Positions 10,073 through 20,723 of a DNA stretch of 64,000 nt are shown piece by piece (the stretch's first letter is position 1; each line of letters opens with the position of its first letter). The notes beneath the pieces are model-generated. The model was not told the origin of the DNA. It did no database searches and saw nothing but the letters and a program-made list of their open reading frames with translations. Both the position numbers and the translations under genes were made by a program. The stretch is from Ctena decussata (taxonomy: Eukaryota; Mollusca; Bivalvia; Lucinida; Lucinidae), in the NCBI GenBank assembly GCA_963989385.1, contig OZ022503.1, positions 86,835,138 to 86,899,137 on the forward strand, in the 5' to 3' direction.

Positions 10073-10746
10073 GTCCCCCGCCATTATTGTTTATTTCAAT
10101 GAAAGGACATGTCAATGAAAACAAAGTAATAAAAATAATGTGGGGATTATACCCAAACCACATGCATATTTTCAGACCATGACCAAAATACCTGTGAAGT
10201 TTCAAAGGACTGTAGGAGGAGTTGCGCACACAAGGTACCCACTGTCTAGTCACTATGATAGTAAAAACGCCTAAAAATGACTAAGTTCAACTTGTGTAAT
10301 AAGGAACAAAAAATAATGTGAGGATTATACCCAAACCACATGCATATCTTCAGACCATGACCAAAACACCTGTGAAGTTTCAAAGGCATCGGCATAAAAG
10401 TGTTGGAGGAGTTGCGCACACAAGGTATCCACTATCTAGTCACTTTGATAGTAAAAACGCCTAAAAATAACTAAGTTCAACTTGTGTAAAAAGTGACAAA
10501 AAATAATCTCAGGACTGTATCCAAACCACATACACATCTTCAGACCATGACAAAAACAGCTGTACACTTTCGAAAGAATCGGCATAAAACTGTAGGAGGA
10601 GTTGCGCACACAAGGTACCTACTACTTTAGGGGGACGGAAGGACGGAAATAAGGACGGAAATAAAGACGGAAATAAGGACGGACGGACGGAAGGACGGAA
10701 TGCCGAAAACTATGTCCCTCCGCTTTTCTTCAAAACGGCGGGGGAC
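10073..10746 (-). mobile_element. GTCCCCCGCC-ended tandem-core element, copy 1
   Basis: Starts GTCCCCCGCCATT and ends GGCGGGGGAC. Inside are about three diverged units of roughly 180 bases, each with CCAAACCACATGCATAT, TTTCAGACCATGACCAAAA and GGAGGAGTTGCGCACACAAG. A GGACGGAAATAA simple array follows at 10628-10705. The second, much interrupted copy is at 58177-61285 in the opposite orientation. Confidence 0.75.
10628..10705. repeat. GGACGGAAATAA microsatellite
   Basis: Imperfect tandem GGACGGAA(ATAA) units next to the end of the GTCCCCCGCC-type element. In its sister copy the region is reduced to TTCCATCCTTCCGTCTTTCC on the other strand. Confidence 0.85.
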
Positions 10747-10961
10747 AAAAACATTTTAAGTATCCGCAGTTCAAATGACGGGCTATACTATGTCCACTAT
10801 TTTTGATAAATGGACCATAATCACCGTGCTTATCTTTCACGAAAAAGCCAAAGCTTCATATATGAATAAGTTATCTAATTACGACCACCACAAGTATTCA
10901 TTTCTCTCACTTTTCTCAAAGTACGGGTTTAAGATGTAACTCTGCCAGAATAAATGTATGG

Positions 10962-11085
10962 TTGGGTTGAGGCCGAGGAAAGGACATCTCGGGCTAGGTT
11001 TCTTATGCTGGGTTTGCTGAGTTTAATACATAAATAATCGGAAAACGAGTCTGAGATTTCCTTGTCGAGGCCTCAACCCCATCGT
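10962..11085. repeat. Short inverted repeat pair (foldback remnant)
   Basis: GGGTTGAGGCCGAGGAAAGG near 10966 is matched in inverted orientation by CCTTGTCGAGGCCTCAACCCC near 11063, with a loop of about 60 bases. A decayed MITE is the likeliest explanation. The flanking 10747-10960 and 11086-11219 hold nothing I recognise. Confidence 0.55.
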
Positions 11086-11219
11086 TGATATTTTTCGCAC
11101 CCATTTTATTTTTTTTATAAAACAGAATACTCATTGAATTATTTACTTCTTGTTGAGGGCTTTCCTGTAAACTTCAAGCTACTTTTCTATTAATAGTTCT
11201 GTCCTGTTACATGTACTTG

Positions 11220-11398
11220 TGCCGGGCCGCGTAGAGCAGTCGCTAGCGCGTCTGACTAAAGAGCCAGAGGTCCCGATTTCGATACCCGGTCGGGCCACAT
11301 ACTTTCGCTTCTCCTTCTGCTGAATTCAAGAAGAGCAGTTGTTAGTTACTGGCGAACGTATGCGCACTTAGTACTGGTTAACCCTTTAGGAGGTCTAA
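11220..11398 (+). mobile_element. tRNA-derived SINE (family A), 5' half of an interrupted copy
   Basis: The head GCCGGGCCGCGTAGAGCAGT (A box) with a decayed B box (GATTTCGATACCC) is followed by the family core ACATACTTTCGCTTCTCC to GTACTGGTTAACC, ending at AGGAGGTCTAA. The matching 3' part resumes at 12141 after a retroelement insertion. Intact relatives are at 23322-23605 and 58441-58712. Confidence 0.85.
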
Positions 11399-12140
11399 AA
11401 GTAAGGAGGATAATTCTCTGGAACTGACAGAATTCAATTCCAGATCCAACCCAAGACACCATGTGGGAAAGAGCAACACAAAACTAGTCATCACCAAAGA
11501 CAACACCAGCACCAGCCATGTGAACAGCCATTACTTATGTAAGTGGTCAACGGGCTAGCCTGAACCTCACAAACAATGTATCAATAACATACATAGCAAC
11601 TCACAATACATAAAACAACAAAGAAGAACCAAAACAGAACTGCCGCCTTGGGACGGCGGGTAATGGGATTACATACTTAGTAGGTCAACCCAACAAAAAC
11701 AACAGTCTTACAAAAAGAACCAACCCTGGCATTAAGAACAAATTATACGTTACATTAAACATCTATATATACCTTTTTTTCAATTTTATAATGTCAGGGC
11801 TAGCCTTACTATAACACCGCATAAATCAAAACAGTCAACATGAAACAAGACAGAAGTGCCGCCTTGGGACGGCCAGCAATGAAATTACTGGGGGCTTAAC
11901 CGGTTTGCGGTCGAGCCCTTGGTTCTACTTTGGTTCATCAGACACTTGGTTGTTCGGTTTGCGCGAAAGATTCCTAACTCATAAGTTTAAAATCTCAGAA
12001 AAATAGAAATCAAAATCAAAACTAAGATAAAACAAACGTGAGGACTCACAGAAAAAGCAACACTGAAATCCTGGAGCAGAAGAAACCTACCAGTTAGACC
12101 ACGGTGGGTCCGACCCAAGACGTCCCGGAACGGGTGTCAG
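11399..12140 (-). mobile_element. Retroelement 3' region (lineage R2) inserted in the SINE
   Basis: Homologous to 34665-35225 and to the complement of 28715-29040. It shares GGCTAGCC blocks, CATGTGGGAAA and the GCCGCCTTGGGACGGC hairpin, which occurs twice here (11642-11657 and 11858-11873), so the insert may be two joined fragments. It interrupts a SINE exactly between AGGAGGTCTAA and GCC...GGAATAGTGTGG. No coding part is left. Confidence 0.75.
11858..11890 (-). other. Paired-hairpin RNA module (R2 type)
   Basis: On the sense (minus) strand CAGTAAT-TTC-ATTGCTG forms a 7-bp stem with one G-U pair. It is followed without a gap by GCCGTC-CCAA-GGCGGC, a 6-bp stem (one T-G pair) with a CCAA loop. 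The same module is found in R1 copies with a different closing pair; see the findings. Confidence 0.7.
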
Positions 12141-12290
12141 GCGCCAACCGACGGGAATAGTGTGGTTTGGTTAACGGACCGTCCCGACATGACCATTGCT
12201 GTTTACCAGGGACGTAAAGCAACACAACAAACAGACAAACAACAACAAAATAATAAATAAATAAACTGTTAATTTTACTTTGCGCATGCA
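12141..12290 (+). mobile_element. SINE family A, 3' half of the interrupted copy
   Basis: GGGAATAGTGTGGTTTGG, ACGGACCGTCCCGACATGAC and CAGGGACGTAAAGCAACA match the 3' third of the intact copies. It is followed by an A/C-rich tail AAACAACAACAAAATAATAA. With 11220-11398 it forms one SINE split by a 742-bp insertion. Confidence 0.85.
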
Positions 12291-12701
12291 TCTTTCATGA
12301 CTAGCAGGTAATTAGAAATCTTCAGTGACATGTCATGCACATCATCTGCAATTTATATAACAGGTAGCAAATGAATTTGTTGAAATTAAGTGTGCAACCT
12401 GATTGGACTGTACAAGATAGCAATTACTGACAGTTTACTGCAATTTACTCGACTGAGATAGCATGCCGCGATAAATAATTCTCAGACACCTCTAGTATAG
12501 AAAGAGACATGCTTTTCTCACATGGGTGAGAAACCTGCTATTAGTGAAAGACTACAAAGGAAAAGTTTTCGGGGAGTGCCAAATTCAAATGTTTCATTCC
12601 TCGTCTGCCAAGTAAAACGTAAACCTACATAGTGTTGGCACACAAGTAGATGGCCAGATTAGCCTTTCCCAAATTTTAAGTGATAACATTGCAAAACCAA
12701 T

Positions 12702-12799
12702 GCCCGATTTCACGTCGCCTTAAAACACAGACTAACGTTTAGTTATCGAATATTTATTGTTTGTGCTAAAACATGTTTAAAGGCGACGTGAAAACGGGC
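12702..12799. repeat. Small foldback (GCCCGATTTCACGTCGCC ends)
   Basis: GCCCGATTTCACGTCGCCTT and AAAGGCGACGTGAAAACGGGC are inverted, with one base inserted. About 55 AT-rich bases separate them. No ORF. Confidence 0.75.
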
Positions 12800-12925
12800 C
12801 TAAAACGTTAATAAACGTAGTCATTAAACCATGAAATACAAAACGGGGCTTTGCAGCCCGTTACCACAGTATCTTTAAAATTCGAACATATCCGGGAGAT
12901 GGGATAACTTGAGCTGGATCTTTTT

Positions 12926-13493
12926 TCATATCTTAGCACATGTGGTTGAAGTTACTTTCTGGTCAGTAGACGCATATACAAATACTTCCCTTTGTGTTAG
13001 ATACTTAAATCCATGGTTAAAAGTTGCTATATTAAATACTTCTAAAATGTCTAAACCAACAGGTAGTCCTTCATAATGATTGTAATCAAAGTGCCTAAAC
13101 CAAATTAAAAAGCGGCATAGCCTTTTTGCCTGTGTGCGTAAATCCAAAAGTCCTTGTCCTTGTAATACATCGGTGGATATCAAATTCAACATATTGTGAT
13201 TCAGCCACTTGATTATGGTATCTATCCAGTTATAAGCCGATAATGTCTTCCTCCAAAACAACGCAAAAATCTAGATCCGTCATATAAGACGGATCTAAAT
13301 GTGTTGGATTGCTTTGGAGGAAGGGGAATTCCATCTTATAGAAGCATTACACAAGATGTATCAAGATAATAGGGGTCAGTTTAAATGGAAAGAAGCTAGT
13401 CTTATAGCCGATTTGTTATCTCGTATTGAAGTTACTGTCGTCGATCAAAGATTAAGGAGGAGTTTCTACACCCGAGAGGAAGATTGTCCTTAA
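12926..13493. other. Two divergent short ORFs around an inverted repeat, unrecognised
   Basis: A 111-codon ORF on the minus strand (12926-13261) and a 64-codon ORF on the plus strand (13299-13493) face away from a 26-bp palindrome at 13272-13297 (TAGATCCGTC, loop, GACGGATCTA). The bases outside the palindrome (CTTCCTCCAAAACAACGC and TTGCTTTGGAGGAAGG) are also inverted copies, so both ORFs start in related sequence. I recognise no domain and see no splice sites or initiation context. Probably a foldback repeat in which the ORFs are chance. Confidence 0.3.
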
Positions 13494-14566
13494 CTACCTG
13501 GTAAAAGCACATGTGACTTATAAAATGACCGTTTACATTTTCTTTGTTGTCATTAAGTCCCGTGTACATGATCATTTTCTTGTACAACTTTCTCTTGCAC
13601 ACGGAAAATGACATGAAAAAATGACAAATGGTGGGCGTTCAAGTACACCGAACAATATTTTAATGATCAAACAAAATTTTTGCTTGAAATGATAAACAGC
13701 AAGAGAACAATAGAACTTTTAAACATGTATTTTGTAATAAAATTGTATTAAAACATAAAACGCAAGCACTGCTTTGATGGATTTTTTTTCCTGAGCAAGA
13801 AGGGAGTATTTATTCAGTTTTTATTGAAGTGTGCGTTTAGTACAATGCCTGAAAGGTTAGCTCGCATTATCCCTGCATCCAAAAATCTAAACTTATCAGT
13901 AAAGGAATGTTTGCAAAACCTATGGTATTATCGTCTCGATTCTCATTGGCTATTTGATGGAAAAAATGATGAACTATAGGGTGAGCTTCTCTTTCATCAT
14001 TTTTCTTGTACAAGTTTTAAAACGATCATATTTACTGTATACACGGTCAAACATTGTCAACGAAAAACTTGTCAATAAAAACTTGTAAAAGATCGTGTAA
14101 ACTGGATTTTAAACTCTATAGATCCTCGTCGACAACGACAGCACACTTCATCAAAATAAAAAGAAAATCGGAATTATTCTTATTATTTCTCAAAATAATA
14201 TAAAACAAAATAGTGCTGTCCCTTTTCGAGCCGTCTTGCATACGCGGTTCCTTTGAACAGTTGCAATATTCTTTTCTATGAACAATAATAAATAAACATT
14301 ATTTCCACGTTTACATCAATAGCTACAGACCCGATATCTCTGAGGATGTGCCACATTCTAGTTTTGACCATGTTATCACGTGATGTTTCACAGACAGAGC
14401 CTGATACAGCCCTATTTATCATTTGTTGTCTTGTATCAGAAGCCTTAAATATTTCATTACTTCAGACTATTGTCTGTCATTAAGAAATCGAAATACCTAT
14501 TTGCTGAAATTGTATTTTATGTCGGAGGGACGTTGCATAAAAGTTACCTTATACTTATGAGAACAT
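13494..14566. other. Stretch without recognised features
   Basis: AT-rich DNA. Loose inverted similarity exists between segments near 13510-13620 and 13985-14095 (both contain TTTTCTTGTACAA and ACACGG words), suggesting an old foldback element. There is no coding signal. Confidence 0.4.
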
Positions 14567-14822
14567 TGATTGATTCATTACTTTGGGTTTAACGGCCCTT
14601 TGAGACAATATTTCAGTCTATATCGGGCCGTCTCCAAGAGAGAGGCAGGAGGAAAAGAAATGATAGACGACAGAAAAAATGTCTAAACAACACCACCCGC
14701 ACCTACTGCAAGCACAGTAGGCCCTTGCCTTACTATGTTCCAAATCAACAGGACGCCCCGGCACTGGAAGTTATACACAGTACCATCGCACCACCCGACC
14801 ACCCCCGCTTATGCTAACAGCC
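14567..14822 (-). mobile_element. SINE-like repeat family C
   Basis: Read on the minus strand it ends GGGCCGTTAAACCCAAAGTAA, then TGAATCAATCAA. Upstream are GGGCCTACTGTGCTTGCAGT and GGCGTCCTGTTGATTTGGAA. The same order is seen at 18785-19030 (plus) and 44430-44668 (minus). The 5' end shows no clear tRNA head. Confidence 0.75.
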
Positions 14823-14876
14823 AATTCTCGCTGAATGCATAGCAAAGGATTTCGTGCTACTTATTTTACCGATATC

Positions 14877-15111
14877 TGAGCCGCGTGTCGACAAAACAAA
14901 AAAGTGACATGAGCGCTCAGGGAAGTCTCAGATCAGTCTAGGCATCCGTTCAGGCTGATCAGAGTCTTCGTTGTCCGCATTGAGCTACGTTAGACTCTTA
15001 TTTATCTTTTACACGCACAGAAAAGAATCTGATCAGACTGAGCGGTTGCCAAGGCTGATCTGAGTCTTCGCTGGGCGCACATGCCACTTTGTTTTGTCGT
15101 GTCGCGTCTCA
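14877..15111. mobile_element. TGAGCCGCGAC palindromic MITE
   Basis: Inverted ends TGAGCCGCGTGTCGACAAAA and TTTTGTCGTGTCGCGTCTCA. The interior carries paired CAGATCAGTCTAGGCATCCG and TGATCTGAGTCTTCGCTGGG blocks. It lies 21 bases from the next copy. Confidence 0.85.
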
Positions 15112-15132
15112 TTTAAGTACTGAATTACTTTC

Positions 15133-15320
15133 TGAGTCGCGACAAAACAAAACCGACAAATTGGCATGTTACCCGGCGAAAACTCAGATCAGCCTGGGCA
15201 TCCGTCCAGTCTGATTAGAGTATTCGCGGTGCGCTTACAGGGTAGCTCATGTTTAGGCTGATTGGAGTCTTCGCTGGGCGCGCACATGGTACTTTGTTGG
15301 TTTTGTCGTGTCGCGGATCA
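15133..15320. mobile_element. TGAGCCGCGAC palindromic MITE, shortened copy
   Basis: Ends TGAGTCGCGACAAAACAAAA and TTTTGTCGTGTCGCGGATCA. The centre is about 45 bases shorter than in full copies. Head-to-tail with the copy at 14877-15111. Confidence 0.85.
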
Positions 15321-15474
15321 ATTATTACCAAGTACAAAGTGGATGAGAAGGCAATGATCAGAAACCGACATAGGCGAGTTCTACTTCATTGAAGCCGCAC
15401 CAAAATCAAACTGATGTAGAGCATGAGCGAGCCAAACGCTTGGTAGGTTTTCTTCTTAGGGTACATTTAGGGGG

Positions 15475-15670
15475 GTCGGATTTTATTTTGGTGATGTACT
15501 GGGGGAGGGGGGGGGGGGTGGAATCGGAAATCAATAAGCCTCGGAGCAGGGGGGGGGGGGTCATATTTTTTATTAGGCATGTTGGGGGGGGGGGGGGGGC
15601 GGGGGTCAGAATTCTTCCATCAGTATTTTTTTAAAAAATGTCTCAGCTTCTGGGGGGCATAGCCCCCCTC
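15475..15670. repeat. G-run-rich low-complexity block
   Basis: At least four runs of 8-18 G in 200 bases, spaced by AT-rich DNA, followed by a short C-rich stretch near 15660. The 81-codon ORF across it is an artefact of G-runs read as glycine. Confidence 0.9.
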
Positions 15671-15911
15671 CCAGACCCCCATTACTCCTAAAATTTAGAA
15701 CTCAAAACTTAAAGACATTTTTGGAAATGTGACACAAATCAGGGGCAACTTCGTATCCAAAAAAGATCTTTTCATTCATTTGCTAGGAAAAAACAGTATG
15801 AAAGTCTATCATGTCAAGTAGATGATTTTCTTCTTAATTAAATTTAAATTTAAGGCCTGCATTTGTGATATCAGCTTTCCAGGTGACTTTTTATCAGTAA
15901 AACTACTGTGG

Positions 15912-15936
15912 CCCCCTCCCCCCCCCCCCCCCCCCC
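15912..15936. repeat. Poly-C tract
   Basis: CCCTCC followed by a run of about 18 C. One of several homopolymer G/C runs in 15.4-17.5 kb (others near 16286, 16334 and 17411). Confidence 0.9.
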
Positions 15937-16147
15937 TCCTCCGAGGTCTGATTAATATTAAGAGTTATGATTATTAAGCATTTGACAAAACAGATTTCAG
16001 GATGCCCATAAGCAGAAGAAAGTGCAAGAAATGCAGACATAGTTTAAAAGGAACTAATTAATTAACCTGTCAGAATAAGAAAATGTTCCTTGTGTTTCAT
16101 AAACATTTTGATTGAAGTCATGCAGTCTGACATGAAATAGGTAATCT

Positions 16148-16201
<54 letters not shown>
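16148..16201. repeat. (GT)n microsatellite
   Basis: About 26 uninterrupted GT repeats. The antisense ORFs of threonine-histidine repeats crossing it are not genes. Confidence 0.97.
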
Positions 16202-16203
<2 letters not shown>

Positions 16204-16804
16204 GGGTAGATAGGATAGGGGAATGGGGGTCATAAAAAATTTTGTCACCTATCTGGGGTTCGGAATAATAATTCTTGTGAGACTGGGGGGGGGGAGGGTC
16301 GGAAAAATTTTGGTGGACCATATGAAAATGTACCCCCCCCCCCACAACACCACACACACACCTCCCCACCTGATAATAAATGACTCGTCCCTTAGGAGTG
16401 AACACTTCAAACTTATAACCTATTTTCCGGCTTCACACCAATAGTAAATTTTGAATTTGTAAAACACCATACCGATCCCTATCAAATAAGGCCACTAAAG
16501 GGAATGATCTCTTCCAACACTATCTGAGCTGAACGATCTTAATAGTCATTAGATGTATTCGTAAATATTTTGTTCGTCTGTACTTCACCTATATACAATA
16601 TCAGTTGTTCTACAGTCGTCATTTTAAATTGTATAAACTATTATCCAATAAAGTGGAATTACTTAAAAATGAATGCAGCACAATGTAACTTTTATCTGAA
16701 TGATTGATCCATCAAATACTCAGCTGCCTAGGTCAAACAATTGAAAATATTATAATAATAATAAGAAGAAGGAGAAATGAAACAACAAACAAATAAAAAT
16801 CTTA

Positions 16805-17168
16805 AAAAGTTCCTTCAATAGCAGAGAATACATACAGAAGTAGGAACATGGGCCAGACTACGTAGTTTCGGCTAATAAAGCCTCGTCAGGGACCCTGACA
16901 ATATCTGGTGACGAAACCAGAAAATACCATATTGTAATTTCTTAATTTTAATTGGGCAGTCGATTCAAGGACTGATTAGTTTCAAAAGGATCCAAATAAT
17001 ATAAAAGACGATGTCTAAATCGATCTAAAATTTTAGATATCTCAGAATCTATCCTCTGATCTCAAAGGATGTAAATAAAATATAATCTGCACTATGGATG
17101 ATGAACGGGGAGATGTTTTACGGCCGCCACACGGCAAAACACCAGCTAAAGTAAAAAGATCGTCAGGT
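16805..17168 (+). repeat. Dispersed repeat family F, copy 1
   Basis: Shares AGTTCCTTCAATAGCAGAG-like, AGTTTCGGCTAATAAAGCC, CTGGTGACGAAACCAGA and the GATGATGAACGGGGAGATG block, ending CCACACGGCAAAACACCAGC, with 43050-43450 and with the complement of 41262-41610. Non-coding; family unidentified. Confidence 0.7.
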
Positions 17169-17789
17169 CCGGATGTCAACGGTCAGGAACTAATACTGCG
17201 GGGCCGTGCGGGAGGGGGTGGGGGACGAAGGGGACGGAGGAGGAGGTGGGAAAACAATATTAAAGACTGGACAGGCATGGACTTTGCCAGCTCGGCTCAA
17301 GGCGAGACAGGGTTGAAAGGGATTGCGGTGCCCCCAACGGCCTTGAAGGATTATGGGATAGAATACAATAGAATAATAATAGTCATGGTTCATCTGCACA
17401 ACTGCATCCCCTCCCCCCCCCCCCCGCCCCCAACCCAAAACAAAAAAAAATGCTTTCATAAGCTTCCTAATTCCATTAAGACCAGACTATACAACTATCA
17501 TTTGGATTAGTCCGTTTCTAGTTTTAGGGGTTCTGATGTATGTTTTTACCTTCTATTGTACTTTTCATAGAAAATCCTGTAAACAAACAGTTTTGACCCC
17601 GATCAGAGGCCGCTCTCTGCGGTGTCGGTACTGGGTCTGCACTCTTTTCGTATGTCCCCAAAATGGGTTTCTAGTCTAAAATGCCTTGAAATGAATCGCA
17701 ATCGTCACAGTTTTCGGCCGAAGCATTCTAATGCGATTTTTTTATTTCCATCTCGAGAGAAGGAAAAATTTTCTTTCAAATCGCACCGA
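17169..17789. other. No recognised gene; contains C-run
   Basis: Overlapping opposite-strand ORFs at 17094-17510 and 17190-17459 arise from GGA/CCC-rich low-complexity sequence (C-run near 17411). I see nothing else. Confidence 0.5.
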
Positions 17790-18170
17790 TTTTCGTGGCG
17801 CGGCTCCAAAGTTTATGCCTTACAATTACTGAAAGAAGCAGTCGCTATTAGAGCCATATCTCTCTGCATTCTGCAGTATCAATTTGCTCAATTTCCTAGA
17901 GAGTTTTCGCATTATTACATCTACTTTGTGATAGTCAGAGATATGATTCCATAATTGCCACCTGCCAAATAAATCATTGGCATAATAATGTGTTTTCGTG
18001 CCTAAACGATCAGCATTTTAAAACGCTATGCAGCTTTTCATTGTAATACATTTGTTTCATTTCTACAAGACAATATTGGACTCAAACCACTACAATTCCA
18101 GCCGTGCACCAATATATAAATCAGAACTGCTATAAAAATTATGACTAGAATGAAAATGTAAAATTATCCG
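17790..18170 (+). repeat. Dispersed repeat, copy 2 (pair with 3500-4090)
   Basis: Collinear with the copy in the first RGK intron: GGCGCGGCTCCAAAGTTTAT, CAGTCGCTATTAGAGCCATA, GATTCCATAATTGCCACCTG and ATAAATCAGAACTGCTATAA. It is about 200 bases shorter in the middle. Confidence 0.6.
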
Positions 18171-18215
18171 CCACAGGTTTGTATTGGTTGCTGGTCTGTC
18201 TCAGTTGTAGAGAAG

Positions 18216-18655
18216 TAAAAAGGTAGGCGATGATCGGGAATTAATACAATTAAATCCTACATCATGCGCTCAAACATAAAATGGAAAGAAGCATACTCAC
18301 AAAAATTGACAATAGTTCACGAAAGACTCTCACGGTTAGCCGAATGAGTAGCTCTTTTCCAGACAGATGGTCAATTCAGCTATCCCACTGAAAAAGAGCA
18401 GCGACATCTATTTTAAAATATTTTCTATTTTAAATTCACAAAACAAACAAGAAATGGGGATGGAATTGGCAGCTACATGTATTCAGGTGACCACCCTGCT
18501 AAATACCAGAGACAAATGGACGTAACATTTAGTATAAAGTAACCACAACAACAGTACCACTTTGGAACGGTCAGTAAAAAAACTTTGGGGCCGGGAAGGA
18601 GGTGGGGGTGCCGGAGGGTGGGGGCTTAAACTGGTTTTACTTCTAGACTTCTGTA
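18216..18655 (-). mobile_element. Retroelement 3' region (lineage R1b)
   Basis: The minus-strand 3' end reads AATTCCCGATCATCGCCTAC, then CTTTTTAC. The block GAGTAGCTCTTTTCCAGACA is shared with 36828-37003 and 49893-50060. The hairpin ACCGTTCCAAAGTGGT lies at 18556-18571. 5'-truncated, no coding sequence. Confidence 0.75.
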
Positions 18656-18784
18656 ACAGACCAGAAATAATGCCCCTTCTCCAATGTTTAGCCTGCTTCA
18701 GGCATGTTAAGCGAGGCTGCCGAAGGACATGTGCAAGCGGCATGCTCAGAAAATGCCTATTTAAAATATGCGTTTTATTCAGTT

Positions 18785-19030
18785 TGACGGGGGTGGTCGG
18801 GTGGTGCGATGGTGCTGTGTGTAACTTCCAGTACTGGGGCGCCCTACTGATTTGGAACGTTGTAGAGCGTGGGCCTACTGTGCTTGCAGTAGGTGCGGGT
18901 GGGGGTTGTTTGGACATTTTTCTCTCGTCTATCATTTCTCCTCTTTCTCCCTCTCTGGGAAACGGCTCGATATGGACTGAAATACTGTCTCAAAGGGCTG
19001 TTAAACCCAAAACAATCAATCAATCAATTC
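18785..19030 (+). mobile_element. SINE-like repeat family C, plus-strand copy
   Basis: Runs from GGGGGTGGTCGGGTGGTGCG through GGCGCCCTACTGATTTGGAA and GGGCCTACTGTGCTTGCAGT to CAAAGGGCTGTTAAACCCAA, then CAATCAATCAATCAA. This copy defines the 3' tail. The 186-codon ORF here is a chance reading of the repeat. Confidence 0.8.
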
Positions 19031-20427
19031 AGTTTTCCTATTACGGACTGATGAGCGCAGGTGTAAATTTTCGTCTGATCGTATTTTTTTGCAAACGTAA
19101 AGCAGAGCGGTCAAAGTACTAAAATCGTTAGCATATAAGTCATTTAAACATTGACAAATCCAAAATATTTAGATATACAAATATGGATCCCCCAGAACGA
19201 AGTGAGATCAGGTGCTCGCGAGTAGTAACCGTCAACTGCCTATATTATAATGCTGATAGAAAAGTCAGTAAAAATGAAAGTCAGGTTACTGAACATGCTG
19301 AAAGTCATACTATGTTTTGGCCGTGGTGATCAGGTCGGAAATAAGTTCAGAATCAGCCACATTGTAGGAATCAATGAGGTCATGGTGTCTCTCATAGAGA
19401 TTTTAAGTTTCGCTTTGCGATAACCCTGTGATAACACTTTTTGTGAGAAACTTCCCTTCATAAACAATGTGGGCTAAAGCATAGCGGACATAACTTCCGT
19501 AAGCAGGTGTCGAATAAACATTCATACTCAGAAATGGAAAATTGAAGTCGCCCCTCTCGTCACAAGGCCAAGTAACTGTAACGATTATAGGTGTTGCCGC
19601 TGAGGAAAGTGGCAGAATCTTCTATTCTATTCCGTTCAATATTACGAATTATTGTCAACAGACGACATCACAAGTTTGCAGATATCAAAAAAGGTGATTA
19701 TATAGTGCAAATCTTCTCAATTTTATTAGTTTCCGTGTTCATAATGGTAAAGGCAGTCAGCCTTTTTCAGTTTGTCTGCAAAGTAGCAAATATAAGGGTA
19801 AAATCAAGATTGGGACTTGGCGCTCAATGCCGCATTCAAATGAAGGTTATGCAGAGCACAACTATGTTCGCCTGGCTTGTTCCGTCAGCCAATCAGGAAG
19901 ACATTCTGGGGTGAGTCATGTCATTGGAGGGTATACAGCGATGTCGCAGTAGGAAAAGGCCGTAACGCTGTTGAAGCCGTCGGATCAACATCGCAGCGAA
20001 AAGAACGTACATGTATATAGGAGAATTAGGATAGTAGGTTAAAAATTCAGGACAAATTATAGTACACTACACCCGTGTAGCACCATAGACAGGGCTGTAA
20101 GCTGCTATAATTAGAAGCCTGGGCCTTAGCTAATCTTTTTTTTCTCCTGAGACATACAGTTTATTGTTGACTGAGGTCCAAACCACAGGTCCCATCCCAG
20201 ACATAGGGTTGTACAGTTTAATAATGTAATTGTTTGCTCATATCATTGCAACTAATTCCCGTGATCTTGTGTTCAACAAATTATTTGAATCATTTGTCTC
20301 TAATCAGCTTTGCAAGGTAGCCCAAAGGAGAATTAATCTATAAACATATATTCACCATTGCTGATACGCCAGACAGGCTCAGAAATCATTGTAGTAGTTC
20401 ATCATTGCCCATTTATACAGATAAGCT
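19031..20427. other. Stretch without recognised features
   Basis: The ORF at 19591-19914 (107 codons) has no recognisable domain and no convincing splice context. No tandem or inverted structure of note. Confidence 0.4.
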
Positions 20428-20439
20428 CGGAACATATTA

Positions 20440-20711
20440 GCGAAGCCGCGTAGCGCAATCGGTAGGGCACCTGACTCATAAGTCAGAGGTTCTGGGTTCG
20501 AAACCCGGTCTGGCCACATACTTTCGTTTCTCCTTCCGCTGATTCAAGAAGGGCAGTTGTCAGTTACTGGTGAAATTATGTGCACTTAGTACTGGTTAAC
20601 CGCTTAGGAGGTCTACGCCTGCCCAGGAATCGTGTGGTTATGTTAACTGACCGTCCCGACATGACCTTAGCTGTTTACCATGGACGTAAAACAACAAATC
20701 AATCAATCAAT
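20440..20711 (+). mobile_element. tRNA-derived SINE (family A)
   Basis: A box TAGCGCAATCGGTAGGGC, B box GGTTCGAAACC, family core ACATACTTTCGTTTCTCCTT, and the 3' end GACGTAAAACAACAAATCAA followed by TCAATCAAT. A 12-bp duplication with one mismatch (CGGAACATATTA and CGGAACATGTTA) flanks it at 20428-20439 and 20712-20723. The intact boxes make it look like a tRNA gene, but the tail and duplication identify a SINE. Confidence 0.92.
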
Positions 20712-20723
20712 CGGAACATGTTA

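Noticed and set aside
16054..16405. Histidine/threonine-repeat ORFs across 16.05-16.4 kb
   Set aside because: They are readings of the (GT)n microsatellite in two frames.
17094..17510. 138-codon ORF and its antisense partner
   Set aside because: Both depend on GGA/CCC-rich low-complexity DNA and a C-run; the first part overlaps dispersed repeat F. No domain.
18483..19122. 150- and 186-codon ORFs on opposite strands
   Set aside because: They lie across an R1b retroelement tail and a SINE family C copy; the other copies of these repeats do not keep the frames open.
20444..20516. tRNA gene (also at 23324, 58441, 11226 and 63431)
   Set aside because: A and B boxes are good, but each is followed by a SINE body and tail. 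Copies at 20440, 23322 and 58441 have target-site duplications, and the acceptor stem is not that of a functional tRNA.
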